A stretch of 19,059 nt of DNA from Cyclostephanos tholiformis (GCA_036939975.1 JALLPB010000871.1:1-19059), one strand, 5' to 3'. Numbered from the stretch's first letter, positions 1-8,026 are shown. Numbers and translations are program-made. The notes: generated by a model from the letters alone, not told the origin.

Positions 1-43
1 TCTGTCGGCTGAGGGGTTTCGAAACGCCGACATGTCGCCGACA

Positions 44-431
44 TTACCAGCCTAGCCGGTCAATGACTGAGGAGACAGGCGGGAAGAACTGTGGGCAACC
101 CTTACGGCTCGCTCCTTCTCGGTTCTCGGTACTACGATTGTTATACCGTTCCTTGAGAGTGAGTGCAGCAGGAAAAGTAGACGGCATAGGTTTACCGCGA
201 ATGGATGCTAGGACACGTTGCCGCTCCTGCACACGGGCCTCGGACGTCAACGATGCGACAATCAACCGACTCTTTGCCACCTCGTCTACCTTGGAAAGCA
301 AATTAGCGCACACATTAGCACGATTGTTGCGTGCAATGACAGAAGACGCCAAGACACCAGAAGGAGGTGCATCAACAATCAACAGCCCGAGCATCCCTGC
401 CGCCCCTCTTGGAGAGCTTGGAGACCTTTGC
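44..431 (-). other. open frame downstream of the zinc finger; possible displaced continuation or second exon
   Basis: On the minus strand, in a different frame from the zinc-finger ORF, an open stretch of about 125 codons ends at a stop at 44-46. Its translation looks like real protein: a hydrophobic start (GMLGLLIVDAPPSGVLASS), then a charged, probably helical segment (ANLLSKVDEVAKSRLIVASL, later EARVQERQRVLASI), then a basic tail. It overlaps the last codons of the zinc-finger ORF, so the two could be joined by an intron, by a programmed or artefactual frameshift near 400-440, or not at all. I see no single convincing splice pair. The + strand also has an open frame at 63-440 over the same DNA, which weakens the case. 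I do not recognise a family. Confidence 0.3.
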
Positions 432-644
432 ACCCTTTGAGTGTGAAGTGGGCAGACCAGCATCCTGTGCTGACAGACGCACGGCAACGGCGGCATGAAC
501 GACGGGCGCAGGCGCAGCAGAAGGTGGAAGCACCGCAACACACTTCAGGGAGGGCTCGCCGCACATGTTGCAATACCTCCCACCATCATTTGAGTAGGTG
601 CACGTGCGACACTCCCAGGCAACAGCGGAGGAGGAGAACGGCAT
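372..644 (-). CDS. small RanBP2-type zinc-finger protein (90 aa as read)
   Basis: Read from the ATG at 644, the protein begins MPFSSSAVAWECRTCTYSND. It carries one clear RanBP2-type zinc finger: a Trp two residues before the first Cys, then C-x2-C-x9-C-x2-C and Gly-Glu-Pro (residues about 10 to 30). Fingers of this type bind ubiquitin or single-stranded RNA, so a role in ubiquitin signalling or RNA binding is possible, but nothing here decides between them. After the finger the protein is Ala/Pro/Val-rich, then Lys/Arg/Ser-rich, and stops at 372. The frame is open upstream to 809, but that stretch is not protein-like, so the ATG at 644 is preferred. The end is doubtful: a more protein-like frame continues downstream (next entry), so this may be only the first exon or part of a frame-disrupted gene. 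The finger is well supported; the gene boundaries are not. Confidence 0.5.
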   Translation of the reverse strand: MPFSSSAVAWECRTCTYSNDGGRYCNMCGEPSLKCVAVLPPSAAPAPVVHAAVAVRLSAQDAGLPTSHSKGAKVSKLSKRGGRDARAVDC

Positions 645-747
645 GGTGGAAGCAGAAATTGAGGAATAATGACCAAGGCAGCACATCCACAAAAGACAAT
701 AATAATTCCCCAACAGGTGCAGGAAGGGCGGAAAAGAAATTTGGTTA

Positions 748-840
748 GTTCGGCCGGCTGTAAGGCTCGAGCTATTAGGCAAATTTACGAGAAAATGAGC
801 CAAACCCAAAAAAAGTTCGGACGGCTGTAAGGATCAGCCT
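748..840. repeat. pair of imperfect 23-26 bp direct repeats
   Basis: The motif GTTCGG-C/A-CGGCTGTAAGG occurs at 748-764 and again at 815-831, 67 bp apart on the same strand, with weaker similarity just beyond. The second copy ends about 14 bp before the left end of the inverted-repeat element. The pair sits in the presumed 5' region of the minus-strand zinc-finger gene. Its role is unknown: it may be a regulatory duplication or a leftover of a mobile element. Confidence 0.6.
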
Positions 841-853
841 GAAGGACACAAAA

Positions 854-959
854 AAGGGAAAATAGGTAAAATATACACACATTATTTGGTTACCACTTGA
901 TTTATCACACCACTTGAAATCCCTTGTTCCTTCCCGCCCGAGCCACTTAACCTTAGAAA
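854..959 (+). repeat. left terminal inverted repeat
   Basis: This copy pairs with the reverse complement of 2425-2539. Shared blocks include AAGGGAAAATAGGTAAAAT at the outer end, ACACACATTATT, CCACTTGAT, TTTATCACACC, a block of more than 25 identical bases beginning AAATCCCTTGTTCC, and CAACCTTAGAAAT (one base differs here) at the inner end. The left copy is shorter by two small gaps, near 891 and 900. Confidence 0.8.
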
Positions 960-1340
960 TTAGTCACCTGATTCTGCAGTTCTACACACCAAAATCTATA
1001 AGTCCATTCTAAATAGCACACCGATCGCTAAAGAGATCTTTTTTATACTCACTGTAATGTTTTACCATTTAAATATCACACCAACAAATTGTACCATCCA
1101 TACATCACACCTATAGTCATATTCCATGGAAAATATGCACACCATTTGAAAAACAAATTTTAAATATACTCACCAATTGTTTCATACCTTTTAAATATTT
1201 CTTCATACGTTCACTATGGTTAATTGAGATANATTGTTTCATACCTTTTAAATATTTCTTCATACGTTCACTATGGTTAATTGAGATATGCCCTTGAGAT
1301 ATATCACAGACTTTACTTGTCTTAAAATAGCTATCACACC
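904..1340 (+). repeat. array of ATCACACC-like subterminal motifs
   Basis: The 8-mer ATCACACC or a close variant recurs in one orientation in the left half of the element: 904-911, 1013-1022 (ATAGCACACC), 1073-1082, 1103-1111, 1133-1143 (ATATGCACACC), 1165-1173 (ATACTCACC) and 1333-1340. In the right half the reverse complement occurs, for example GTGTGAT near 2128 and GGTGTGATAAAT near 2471. A TGTACCATC block is also shared in inverted order (near 1091 and 2264). Clustered subterminal repeats facing inward are typical transposase-binding arrays in some TIR transposons; that function is inference here. Confidence 0.5.
1176..1288. repeat. exact 56-bp direct repeat flanking a single N (probable assembly join)
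   Basis: Bases 1176-1231 and 1233-1288 are identical, separated only by an N at 1232. Each copy starts ATTGTTTCATACC and ends GGTTAATTGAGATA. An exact repeat meeting at an ambiguous base is what results when two contigs with overlapping ends are joined without collapsing the overlap. A real tandem duplication is possible but less likely. Confidence 0.85.
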
Positions 1341-1481
1341 TAGCGAACTATCTTATCTCCGAACACCTAGCAAACTATCCCTATTTTTCCTATATATTTT
1401 CATACAAACAGCCGCGACCATCATCCATCGTTTCGTCGTCGTCGTGGTCGTCGTCTTCTCCTTCGCATATTACTGAGGAGG

Positions 1482-2102
1482 ATGTCGTGGCGGTATCATT
1501 GCCTCTGCTCCCTCTCCTTCGCCATAATGATGATCCAAAACCACCTCCTCCCATCGACCCCCCCCCTCGTGGTTATCGCATCGGACCTAACGCGCACATT
1601 CCGTCGACTGTGTCGAAATATCACGATCGTGCGACATGTTGATGGCCAGTCGTCGTATTCGTCGGGATCATCGGGGCATCGCAATTATCGTCGTCGTCAA
1701 AGCGGTAAGACGATGAATGTTAATGCGGCGGCCTTCATGGCATCGACGTCGTCAACGACATCGTTATCGAAATCATCATCGTATCCACGAATTTGCCATC
1801 CCCACCACGACCACGACGTTCAATTCCGCTCGACGACGACGACAACGTTGATGCATTATTTCTCCCCGCGAATGTCATCGATTACTACCACATCGAACGA
1901 TGAAAATTGCGTCGATGGCACGTATACGCGTCGACGTCGGTCGACGTCGTTTCGTCCCTACTCGTCGTCCTTCCGACGAACGACGCGCCTCGATCTCAAT
2001 AGGGTGCTGTTCGACTCGTCCGAGGTCGATCGTTACGATTGCGAACTCGATCGAACGACGACGGGGGGGGGGAGGATGGGACATCAAAAGAAGAGAGTGT
2101 GA
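1482..2102 (+). pseudogene. host-like ORF inside the TIR element, possible truncated gene fragment
   Basis: This 206-codon ORF has the GC-rich, TCG/CGT-heavy composition of the surrounding host genes and lies within AT-rich element DNA. It starts with a hydrophobic segment, then a long Ser/Thr/Arg/His-rich stretch. Near the end it reads TRLDLNRVLFDSSEVDRYD (about 1983-2040). The LNRVLFDSSEV core resembles the start of RsmE-type 16S rRNA m3U methyltransferases (consensus NR-hydrophobic-F-x-P/S-x-E-hydrophobic), which would follow an organelle-targeting leader. The rest of such an enzyme is absent. A run of ten G at 2063-2072 precedes the stop; with a one-base change there, the frame stays open to a splice-donor-like GTATGT at 2124, as if a first exon had been captured with its donor. 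Whether it is expressed is unknown. The RsmE reading is weak. Confidence 0.3.
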
Positions 2103-2424
2103 TGTTTTGATCGGGAGGAATAGGTATGTGTGATATTTACCAGCTTAAATTTGGGTGGTGACTGATGGGGGAACAGAGATATTTTCGCTAAAAAATGATG
2201 ACTCGGAGTTGAATGGAGTGCGTCAGAGTAGGTGAGTATATATTAAATTAAAAACAATAAAGATGGTACATTTTAACAGGTATCACCATTTGACGTGTAT
2301 ATTTATATGTCAAATAACATTAAGTGTGACATTACAGAGGAAGAAAACCAAAAGACGTGTATATTTGTACGGTCGGTTGTTATTACGTGTATAAATATAA
2401 GTTATTATAAATAATACGTGTTTA
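2103..2424. other. AT-rich right interior of the TIR element, no gene
   Basis: No coding region is seen. The stretch holds repeated short motifs: GACGTGTATATTT at 2293 and 2355, TACGTGTATAAATATA near 2385, and AATACGTGTTTATTT near 2412. These are related ACGTGTATA/T units spaced 20 to 60 bp apart. It forms the distal upstream region of the RAP gene, so TATA-like strings here (TATAAATA near 2390) could matter for that gene, although this is not shown. Confidence 0.5.
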
Positions 2425-2539
2425 TTTCTAAGGTTGAGCGGCTCGGGCGGGAAGGAACAAGGGATTTGAATGGGTGTGATAAATAATCAAGTGGTATGGT
2501 ATCCGAATAATGTGTGTACATTTTACCTATTTTCCCTTA
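2425..2539 (-). repeat. right terminal inverted repeat
   Basis: This is the reverse-complement partner of 854-959, with roughly 85 to 90 percent identity by eye plus two short insertions. It carries the ATG at 2510 that opens the longest in-frame extension of the downstream RAP gene. That N-terminal extension is therefore repeat-derived and is unlikely to be the true protein start. Confidence 0.8.
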
Positions 2540-2722
2540 AAAAATATGAATATGGACGGACAGACACAAAAATTGTGCATCTACTCTAGCCCGCCGAAAA
2601 AAGAATCGACGAGGAGAGGCTACCTCTTCTATGATGCGCGCGGCGCAAAACAACATCTCTCTCGAGCGCCATCATCGGTCTCCCCCCCATCTCCCCCCGC
2701 CCCCCCCACCTTCCAACTCCGG

Positions 2723-5071
2723 ATGCGCGCGGTTCGCTCGGACATGATCGCGTCACTTTCATCGTCGTCGTGGCGCGAGTGTCGACGCCGCCCACCCGTC
2801 ACGCGAAGGAGATGTCCGTGCCCACGACGCGTCGGCGTCCCCATCCCCCCCCCTCCCACTACACCTCCTCCCATCCCGCGCATCGCGACTCGACGATCGC
2901 CAAGCGACGGATGGACGTCGGTGACTTTCGGGAGGGGGATCCAATCGTCGTCGCTCGATGGCTCCGTGGTCATCGTCGTCGACGACGACCACGACGTATC
3001 ATCGTCGTCGTCGTCGTCGTCATCGTCGACTCGGGAGCTTTTAGCGCGCGTAGGGGGTAGCGTCGTCATCCCCCCTCGATCGCATCATGATCATCATCAT
3101 CATCATCATCATCATCCGCCGCCACCCGCCAATGCTCGACGTGGGGCCATGGCCGAATGGACGACCGTTGTAACAGGCCGGCGAGGGAGGACGACGACCA
3201 CGACGACGTCGACGACGAGCGGGAACGACGACGACGACGATGACGACGATGATGGACGACGACGTAGGAAACGGGGATACCTCAGGCCGGGGATGTACGA
3301 CGGCTGTCGCAACATCGGCGATCTGGCCCGGACGGGACACGTGCGATTGGACGACATGACGCCGCGCGATCTATCGTCGTTCTGGACGTTGGCGTCCAGG
3401 ATGATGATCGCGGGCGATGTAGGCCTCTTTTCCTCCTCCTCCTCCTCCTCCTCCGCAGCCGCAGCCGCAGCCGCCGGAGGGATCATATATGATGGCGTGG
3501 AGGCAAATCGCCGTCTTTGTGCGATGCTGGATCGCACGCTCGAGAGGATACACGAATTCGGACCGATTCCGTTGGCGGAGACCGCGTTGGGATTCGCGAG
3601 GATCTCGAAATGCGTCCGCGATCATGGCGGAGACGGCGGCGCGCGCGATAGCGATCGTCATCCCAGGGGAGACGACCTACTCCTCCTACGGGACGCATTC
3701 TACGACGATCCGACGAGGGTGTTCGGTGCACTCGCCGAGGCGTCGATGCATACAATGAACGACGTCGATCCGCGAGTGCTGTCCAACCTCGCATACTCGT
3801 TCGGACTAGCGGGGATTGGCGGACGAATCCTCGTGCCGTTCGAGGACGGGGAGAGGACCATCCTCGACGTCCTCGCGTACGCGGCGATTGCGAAGTTACG
3901 CAAATTCAACTCGCAGGACCTATCGAACATGTTATGGGCGTACTCGAATGTGAAACTGAGGAACCATATTCTCTTCCGAGCGGCGGGCGATGTCATCGTC
4001 GCGCGCGATAACCTTAGAGCGTTCAGGCCCCAGGAGATCTCCTCGATACTATGGTCGTACGCGTCATTGGGCGAGTCGCATCCCGCGCTTTTCGATATGG
4101 TCGAAGGCCACATCCTGGCGCATAATCGCGACGGCTCTTCCTACTGCGAATTACTCGGACCTCGGGCACTATCCAACGTGGTATCGTCATACGCCATTTC
4201 GGGGGAGGGACGTCGTCGCCGTCGTCTTTTCGACGTCGTGGCGAATTATATCGTTTCGCGGGGGGACGAGTACCTTGACGAGTTCGCACCGCGGGACCTA
4301 TCGAATCTGATGTGGGCATACGCCACCGCGGGGATGTCTCACCCGAGCCTCTTCGATGCGGTATCGATCGTCGCCGTCCGACGGCGGAACGACTTCACGG
4401 CCCATCAGTCCATCGCGAACATGCTCTGGGCGTACTCGTCGATCGGGCGATCGGAGAAGCGAATGTTCGTAACTTGGATACCCACGGTGCTTCCAGTTCT
4501 TAGGGGGTGCGACGTTCGGTCGTTGACGAGTATCGCCTGGGCGTATTCGGTGGCGAACATCGCCGCCCCATCGCTCTTCGGACCAGACTTCCTATACATT
4601 TGTCATGAGAAATGGACGGAGTTCGACGTCGAGGGGAAACGACAGCTTTACCAGTGGCATTTGTGGCAGGAAGAGTTGAATTCCGACATACGATTGCCCC
4701 CGTCGCTGGAGGGCGAGTGTTACCAAGCCTTCCTCTCCACCACGCCGACGATGTCGGCTTTGCAAGGGGACGTCATCTCGGAGCTCGTTGCCAGTGGCCT
4801 TCGTCCCGATTGTGAAGTGCTCACGAAAAGGGGGTATCGCCTAGATGCGATCGTTGAAGTGAATGGCAAAAAGGTCGGCATCGAAGTCGATGGGCCGTCC
4901 CATTTCGCGGGCAGAAATCTGACGGGGAATGCGGTGCTCAAACGAAGACATGTTACTGGCCTCGAGGGTACCTCACTCGTATCGGTGCCGTACTGGGAGT
5001 GGAATGCAGTCAAAAATAACCGAGGCAAGAGGCGGCAGTATCTGTCTGCTTTATTGGATTTGAATCGATAG
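2723..5071 (+). CDS. OPR-repeat protein with C-terminal RAP domain (organelle RNA metabolism)
   Basis: This single-exon gene encodes 782 aa from the ATG at 2723. The frame is open back to 2510, but that part lies in the transposon-like repeat, so the later ATG (or 2744) is preferred. The N-terminus is Arg/Ser-rich and suits a mitochondrial or plastid leader. A low-complexity zone follows, with poly-Ser, poly-His and poly-Asp runs (3001-3250). From about 3360 to 4550 there are about eight helical repeats with the core L-S-N-hydrophobic-x-W-A/S-Y-A/S, for example QDLSNMLWAYSNV (3916), QEISSILWSYASLG (4030), RDLSNLMWAYATAG (4291) and QSIANMLWAYSSIG (4405). Spacing near 38 codons fits octotricopeptide repeats. 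The C-terminus (about 4816-5040) is a RAP domain with GIEVDGPSHFAG and VPYWEWN. Known OPR-RAP and FASTK-like proteins bind organelle RNAs and act in their stability, processing or translation. Its RNA target cannot be inferred. Confidence 0.88.
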   Translation: MRAVRSDMIASLSSSSWRECRRRPPVTRRRCPCPRRVGVPIPPPPTTPPPIPRIATRRSPSDGWTSVTFGRGIQSSSLDGSVVIVVDDDHDVSSSSSSSSSSTRELLARVGGSVVIPPRSHHDHHHHHHHHPPPPANARRGAMAEWTTVVTGRRGRTTTTTTSTTSGNDDDDDDDDDGRRRRKRGYLRPGMYDGCRNIGDLARTGHVRLDDMTPRDLSSFWTLASRMMIAGDVGLFSSSSSSSSAAAAAAAGGIIYDGVEANRRLCAMLDRTLERIHEFGPIPLAETALGFARISKCVRDHGGDGGARDSDRHPRGDDLLLLRDAFYDDPTRVFGALAEASMHTMNDVDPRVLSNLAYSFGLAGIGGRILVPFEDGERTILDVLAYAAIAKLRKFNSQDLSNMLWAYSNVKLRNHILFRAAGDVIVARDNLRAFRPQEISSILWSYASLGESHPALFDMVEGHILAHNRDGSSYCELLGPRALSNVVSSYAISGEGRRRRRLFDVVANYIVSRGDEYLDEFAPRDLSNLMWAYATAGMSHPSLFDAVSIVAVRRRNDFTAHQSIANMLWAYSSIGRSEKRMFVTWIPTVLPVLRGCDVRSLTSIAWAYSVANIAAPSLFGPDFLYICHEKWTEFDVEGKRQLYQWHLWQEELNSDIRLPPSLEGECYQAFLSTTPTMSALQGDVISELVASGLRPDCEVLTKRGYRLDAIVEVNGKKVGIEVDGPSHFAGRNLTGNAVLKRRHVTGLEGTSLVSVPYWEWNAVKNNRGKRRQYLSALLDLNR

Positions 5072-5576
5072 TGCAAACTCATCGCCTTCCAAACTATAGG
5101 GCCGACATGTGGGAGCAGGAGCAATTGTTCGACGCTGGTACTAATAACTTCCATTATAAATAAGTAGTACACTACTGTAGATAAAAAAACACTGTCTGGG
5201 ATCTCTGGATGGAGAAATAATCAACTGGAACAGTCAGATACACAAAGAGGACCGCAATTTGAATCCTCAAAGTATTGAATAGGAGAGGTTGCCGATTCAC
5301 ATGTCAAATAATTAAGTGAGTACGAAGGATGCTAAATATCATGCGATTGAGCATAACATGAAATTATTATCCTAATCATCTAAATAGTGAACTCAACAAA
5401 CATCACCATGATTTTCTGACACGATGGTTCTGATGAAAGGGTTCATCATTTTTTCTCAACGATCATACTCTCCCAAAGCAGATGTAACAGAAAGCACTCA
5501 ATTCTTGTCCTTCCAATAATCACGCAACGTTACGTTCTCTAAATACAACACAAACCCACTCCCCGAAGGAAATTTG
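5072..5576. other. intergenic region between two convergent genes, no gene seen
   Basis: This AT-rich stretch holds the 3' ends of the RAP gene (+) and the secreted-protein gene (-). I see no ORF with coding character, no tRNA fold and no canonical AATAAA close to either stop. An ATAAATAAG string near 5155, about 85 nt past the RAP stop, is the best candidate for a polyadenylation element. Confidence 0.5.
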
Positions 5577-7519
5577 TCACAAATTCCTATTGGAAGTAAG
5601 TATATCAAAGAGAAACACTTAAGAGACAAGTTGTTTACACAAAGATGACAATATCAATTACAAAACACTAACCGGAGCGCGGATGTCGTTGGCTTTAAAG
5701 TTGGAGCTCTTGGAAGTAAGTGTATCAAAGATAAACACTTATGAGACAAGTTGTTTATACAAAGATGACAGTATCAATCACAAAACACTAACCGGAGCGC
5801 GGATGTTGTTGGCTTTAAAGTTGGAGCTCGTGTTGTGACAGTTGCGGGATAAAGAGCGCCATCATCGACAGGTAGTTTATTCTGGGCATGCGGAACTCCT
5901 ACCCAAACATTTCCTTGGCATGTGCCCCCGAGGCCGTTAGAAGCTGTGAAATCTATACGATAGACGCGACCATTCCCCACTCCTGAACGCTCGGCTCGAA
6001 GATTGGCAATATTTGTACCAACGCCATAAGCATCCGGCACCTTGGTGGCACCACCTGCCCCCTTGGCAGTTGCAGGCTCTTCGTCTGAATATATGGCGTC
6101 AATCACAATGGCTACTGCTACTTCATTGCCATTGAGGTCAGTCACACCCTGTATCACAATGGCCTCAAACTTGTGGTTGGGGGGCCATAGGAGCGTCTTT
6201 GATGGGTAAGCATCGGAACATTCCAGTGATGGAGCTAACACATTGACAGTCACGGTCTGAACTGTAAATCAAAAGAGTTAGAGTGAAATGAATGAAAGAG
6301 TGTTATATAGACAGCCATGCACTAGTGATGTACCCAGGCATCAAGTTCTTACAGCATCGGAAACCCCCTTGCCTCCACTGTAAAATTGTCTGGCTCAACG
6401 CAATTGGAGCATTAACTGGCACTGTGTAGCAGTATTCCCACACAGCAGGGAGAGAGCTTGAAGATAATTCATTTGTCCCTACTGTTGCACCACTGGGAAG
6501 ATCAGTGGTTACAAGGGAAACAGTGCCGACGGTACCAACGCCACCAATATCGAAGGACGCTTGCTTTGTCTCACCAGGATACGCGTTAAAAATAACCGGG
6601 GTTCTGGCAGCACAGGTAAGCGGCGTGCCTTCCACTAGTTCAACAATGAAGTCTAATGACTGAACAAATGTCTTGGCAGCAATCTTGATGACCATGCTCA
6701 CTGCATACTTGTCATATTGAGTGGAAGAATTGTAGCTCGTGAGATCCCATTCAAGCTTGCAGTCATTGGTGACCTTAAGTCCATTTCCGCCAGCAGTAGG
6801 AAGACTAGCAAAGCCATCGGAAGTGAGAGGATGAGATAGTGGAGCCAACTCTGTTCCATCAGCGTTGTAGCTGCATGAGATGATATCACTTCCAGAATAA
6901 AATATGAAGGTCATGATGTCAATTGAGTTAGCTGCCCCCTCATACATCTGGATAATAGCCGGGAGAGACACTTGTGGAGTGGAAAGTAATCCAGTGTTCA
7001 AGCGAACGGATGTTCCCACACCATACCAACCAGCCAAGCTGTTCTTAAGCGTTGAAATGCGGCAGCAATTTTGAAAGCTTGCAGTGTAGGGCATAGTAAC
7101 AGAACTGTAAGTGTGTGTAGTCTTGTGCTTGTGAAGGGTGTAGGATTCGCCAGCACCATCGGTGAAGGTACCAATGGCACTAGCAGATGTAATAATGTCG
7201 AAAAATCCAGTACTGGCAGAAGTGCCATCACCAAAATCCAGCATAATCATCTCGCTCCCATAGTCTGTCCTCCAGGCAGTTTCAATGGTAAACTCCACAT
7301 CTCCAGGTGTGCTATTTCCTGGGGTGGGCTTGTACGATATGTGGCCTTAACAGAAAAAAATATTATGGCAGCAGTGATGATGGAAAAACTGTTAGACAAA
7401 GGGTTCATGTACATCTAGGAGACAAATAATGCAAACGTACCATAGCGGAAGTGGGAAGCCATGACCTCTAAGGATCCACACATAAGCAGAATGAGATGTT
7501 TCAGAAGGTAGCCACACAT
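5577..7519 (-). CDS. secreted extracellular-type protein with LWPPNHK motif, five exons
   Basis: The proposed exons (minus strand) are 7519-7441, 7345-6353, 6261-5793, 5708-5673 and 5586-5577, giving 528 aa. Introns are 95, 91, 84 and 86 nt. Donors are GTACGT, GTAAGA and GTTAGT (twice), all acceptors end in AG, and the phases agree throughout. Exon 1 encodes a signal peptide (MCGYLLKHLILLMCGSLEV, cleavage likely near VMA-SHF). The join across intron 1 gives SHFRYGHISYKPTPGN, a start seen in bacterial and protist surface proteins. LDFGDGTSAS is PKD-like. LWPPNHKFEAIVIQGVTD near exon 3's start matches the LWPPNHK motif common next to Ig-like/HYR modules. The protein ends in two copies of a Thr/Pro-rich 12-mer. 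It is probably a secreted or cell-surface protein, with unknown ligand. Its codon use is more AT-rich than most neighbours. The last small exons are less certain than the first three. Confidence 0.75.
5591..5829. repeat. 120-bp tandem duplication of an exon plus intron
   Basis: Bases 5591-5709 and 5711-5829 match with 7 mismatches at an exact 120-bp period. On the minus strand each unit holds 36 nt of coding sequence and an 84-86 nt intron. Translation of the coding part gives RAPTLKPTTSAL twice. Only one of the seven differences falls in the coding part, and it is silent (ACA/ACG in a Thr codon); the other six lie in the intron. Confidence 0.9.
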
Positions 7520-7674
7520 GTTGCAGAATAAGAAGAGGCCGGCAATAGTGTAGAATTTAATAGTGTCCACGGTTCAACCAGGGACCAGCACTCGGCTATG
7601 GACAAATTAAAATTATGTGTTCAAGAGGTCTGAGATCAGTCGTATCCGGAGCAGTTATTTTTGTATCTTACACC

Positions 7675-8026
7675 GCAGCCTATTTTTATGATTGTTCCAC
7701 AGAGGGATTTAAGTCTTTTTATGTTGATTGATAAACGATTGTGTCGCTCAAGAGATACTGTCCGCCTACCTGGTCATTTTTTCTCTGCAGTCTATTTCTC
7801 CGATTGTTCCACAGATGTGATTCAAGTCTTTTTATGTTGATTGATAGAAACGATTGAATCGCCCAAAGGATACTGGCCGCCTATGTTGCCTGGTCATTTT
7901 TTTCTATGCAGTCTATTTCTACGATTGTTCCACAAATGGGATTAAAGTCTTTTTATGTTGATTGATAAACGATTGAATCGCCCAAAGGATACTGACCGCC
8001 TATGGTACCTGGTCATTTTTTTCTCT
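7675..8026. repeat. three tandem copies of a unit of about 118 bp
   Basis: Copies lie at about 7675-7786 (112 bp), 7787-7907 (121 bp) and 7908-8026 (119 bp). Each starts GCAG-C/T-CTATTT, followed by GATTGTTCCACA, AAGTCTTTTTATGTTGATTG, AACGATTG, a GATACTG-CCGCCTA block and CCTGGTCATTTTTT. Copies 2 and 3 are closest to each other. The array lies 155 bp upstream of the secreted-protein start codon, so it could affect that promoter. No ORF runs through it. Confidence 0.9.

Larger units (their letters stand above)
854..2539. mobile_element. TIR-bounded element (about 1.7 kb), probably a non-autonomous DNA transposon
   Basis: The two ends are long imperfect inverted repeats of about 106 and 115 bp (separate entries). 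No transposase is encoded inside, so the element would be non-autonomous. The interior has AT-rich flanks with repeated ATCACACC-like motifs pointing inward from each end and a central GC-rich ORF (1482-2102) that looks like host coding DNA. TIRs over 100 bp with a captured gene fragment resemble Mutator-like non-autonomous elements. A 10-bp direct repeat, GACACAAAAA, lies at 845-854 and 2563-2572. That length would suit a Mutator-type target duplication, but the right copy is 23 bp outside the point where TIR similarity stops, so it may be chance. The class assignment is inference; the inverted repeats are seen directly. Confidence 0.65.

Noticed and set aside
1288..1476. 62-codon + strand ORF in the left interior of the element
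   Set aside because: It has AT-rich random-like composition, with a tail made by a GTC repeat and no motif.
845..2572. GACACAAAAA at both sides of the element as a firm target-site duplication
   Set aside because: The right copy lies 23 bp beyond the end of TIR similarity, so it cannot be claimed as more than a coincidence.
2510..2722. Upstream in-frame start of the RAP protein
   Set aside because: The ATG lies in the right terminal inverted repeat and the extension has no leader-like or domain sequence.
2586..3661. Several minus-strand ORFs opposite the RAP gene
   Set aside because: All are low-complexity shadows (poly-Asp, poly-Met, poly-Val, poly-Ser) of trinucleotide repeats.
7675..8026. 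CRISPR-like array
   Set aside because: The units are whole tandem copies of about 118 bp with no short repeat/unique spacer pattern, in a eukaryotic genome.
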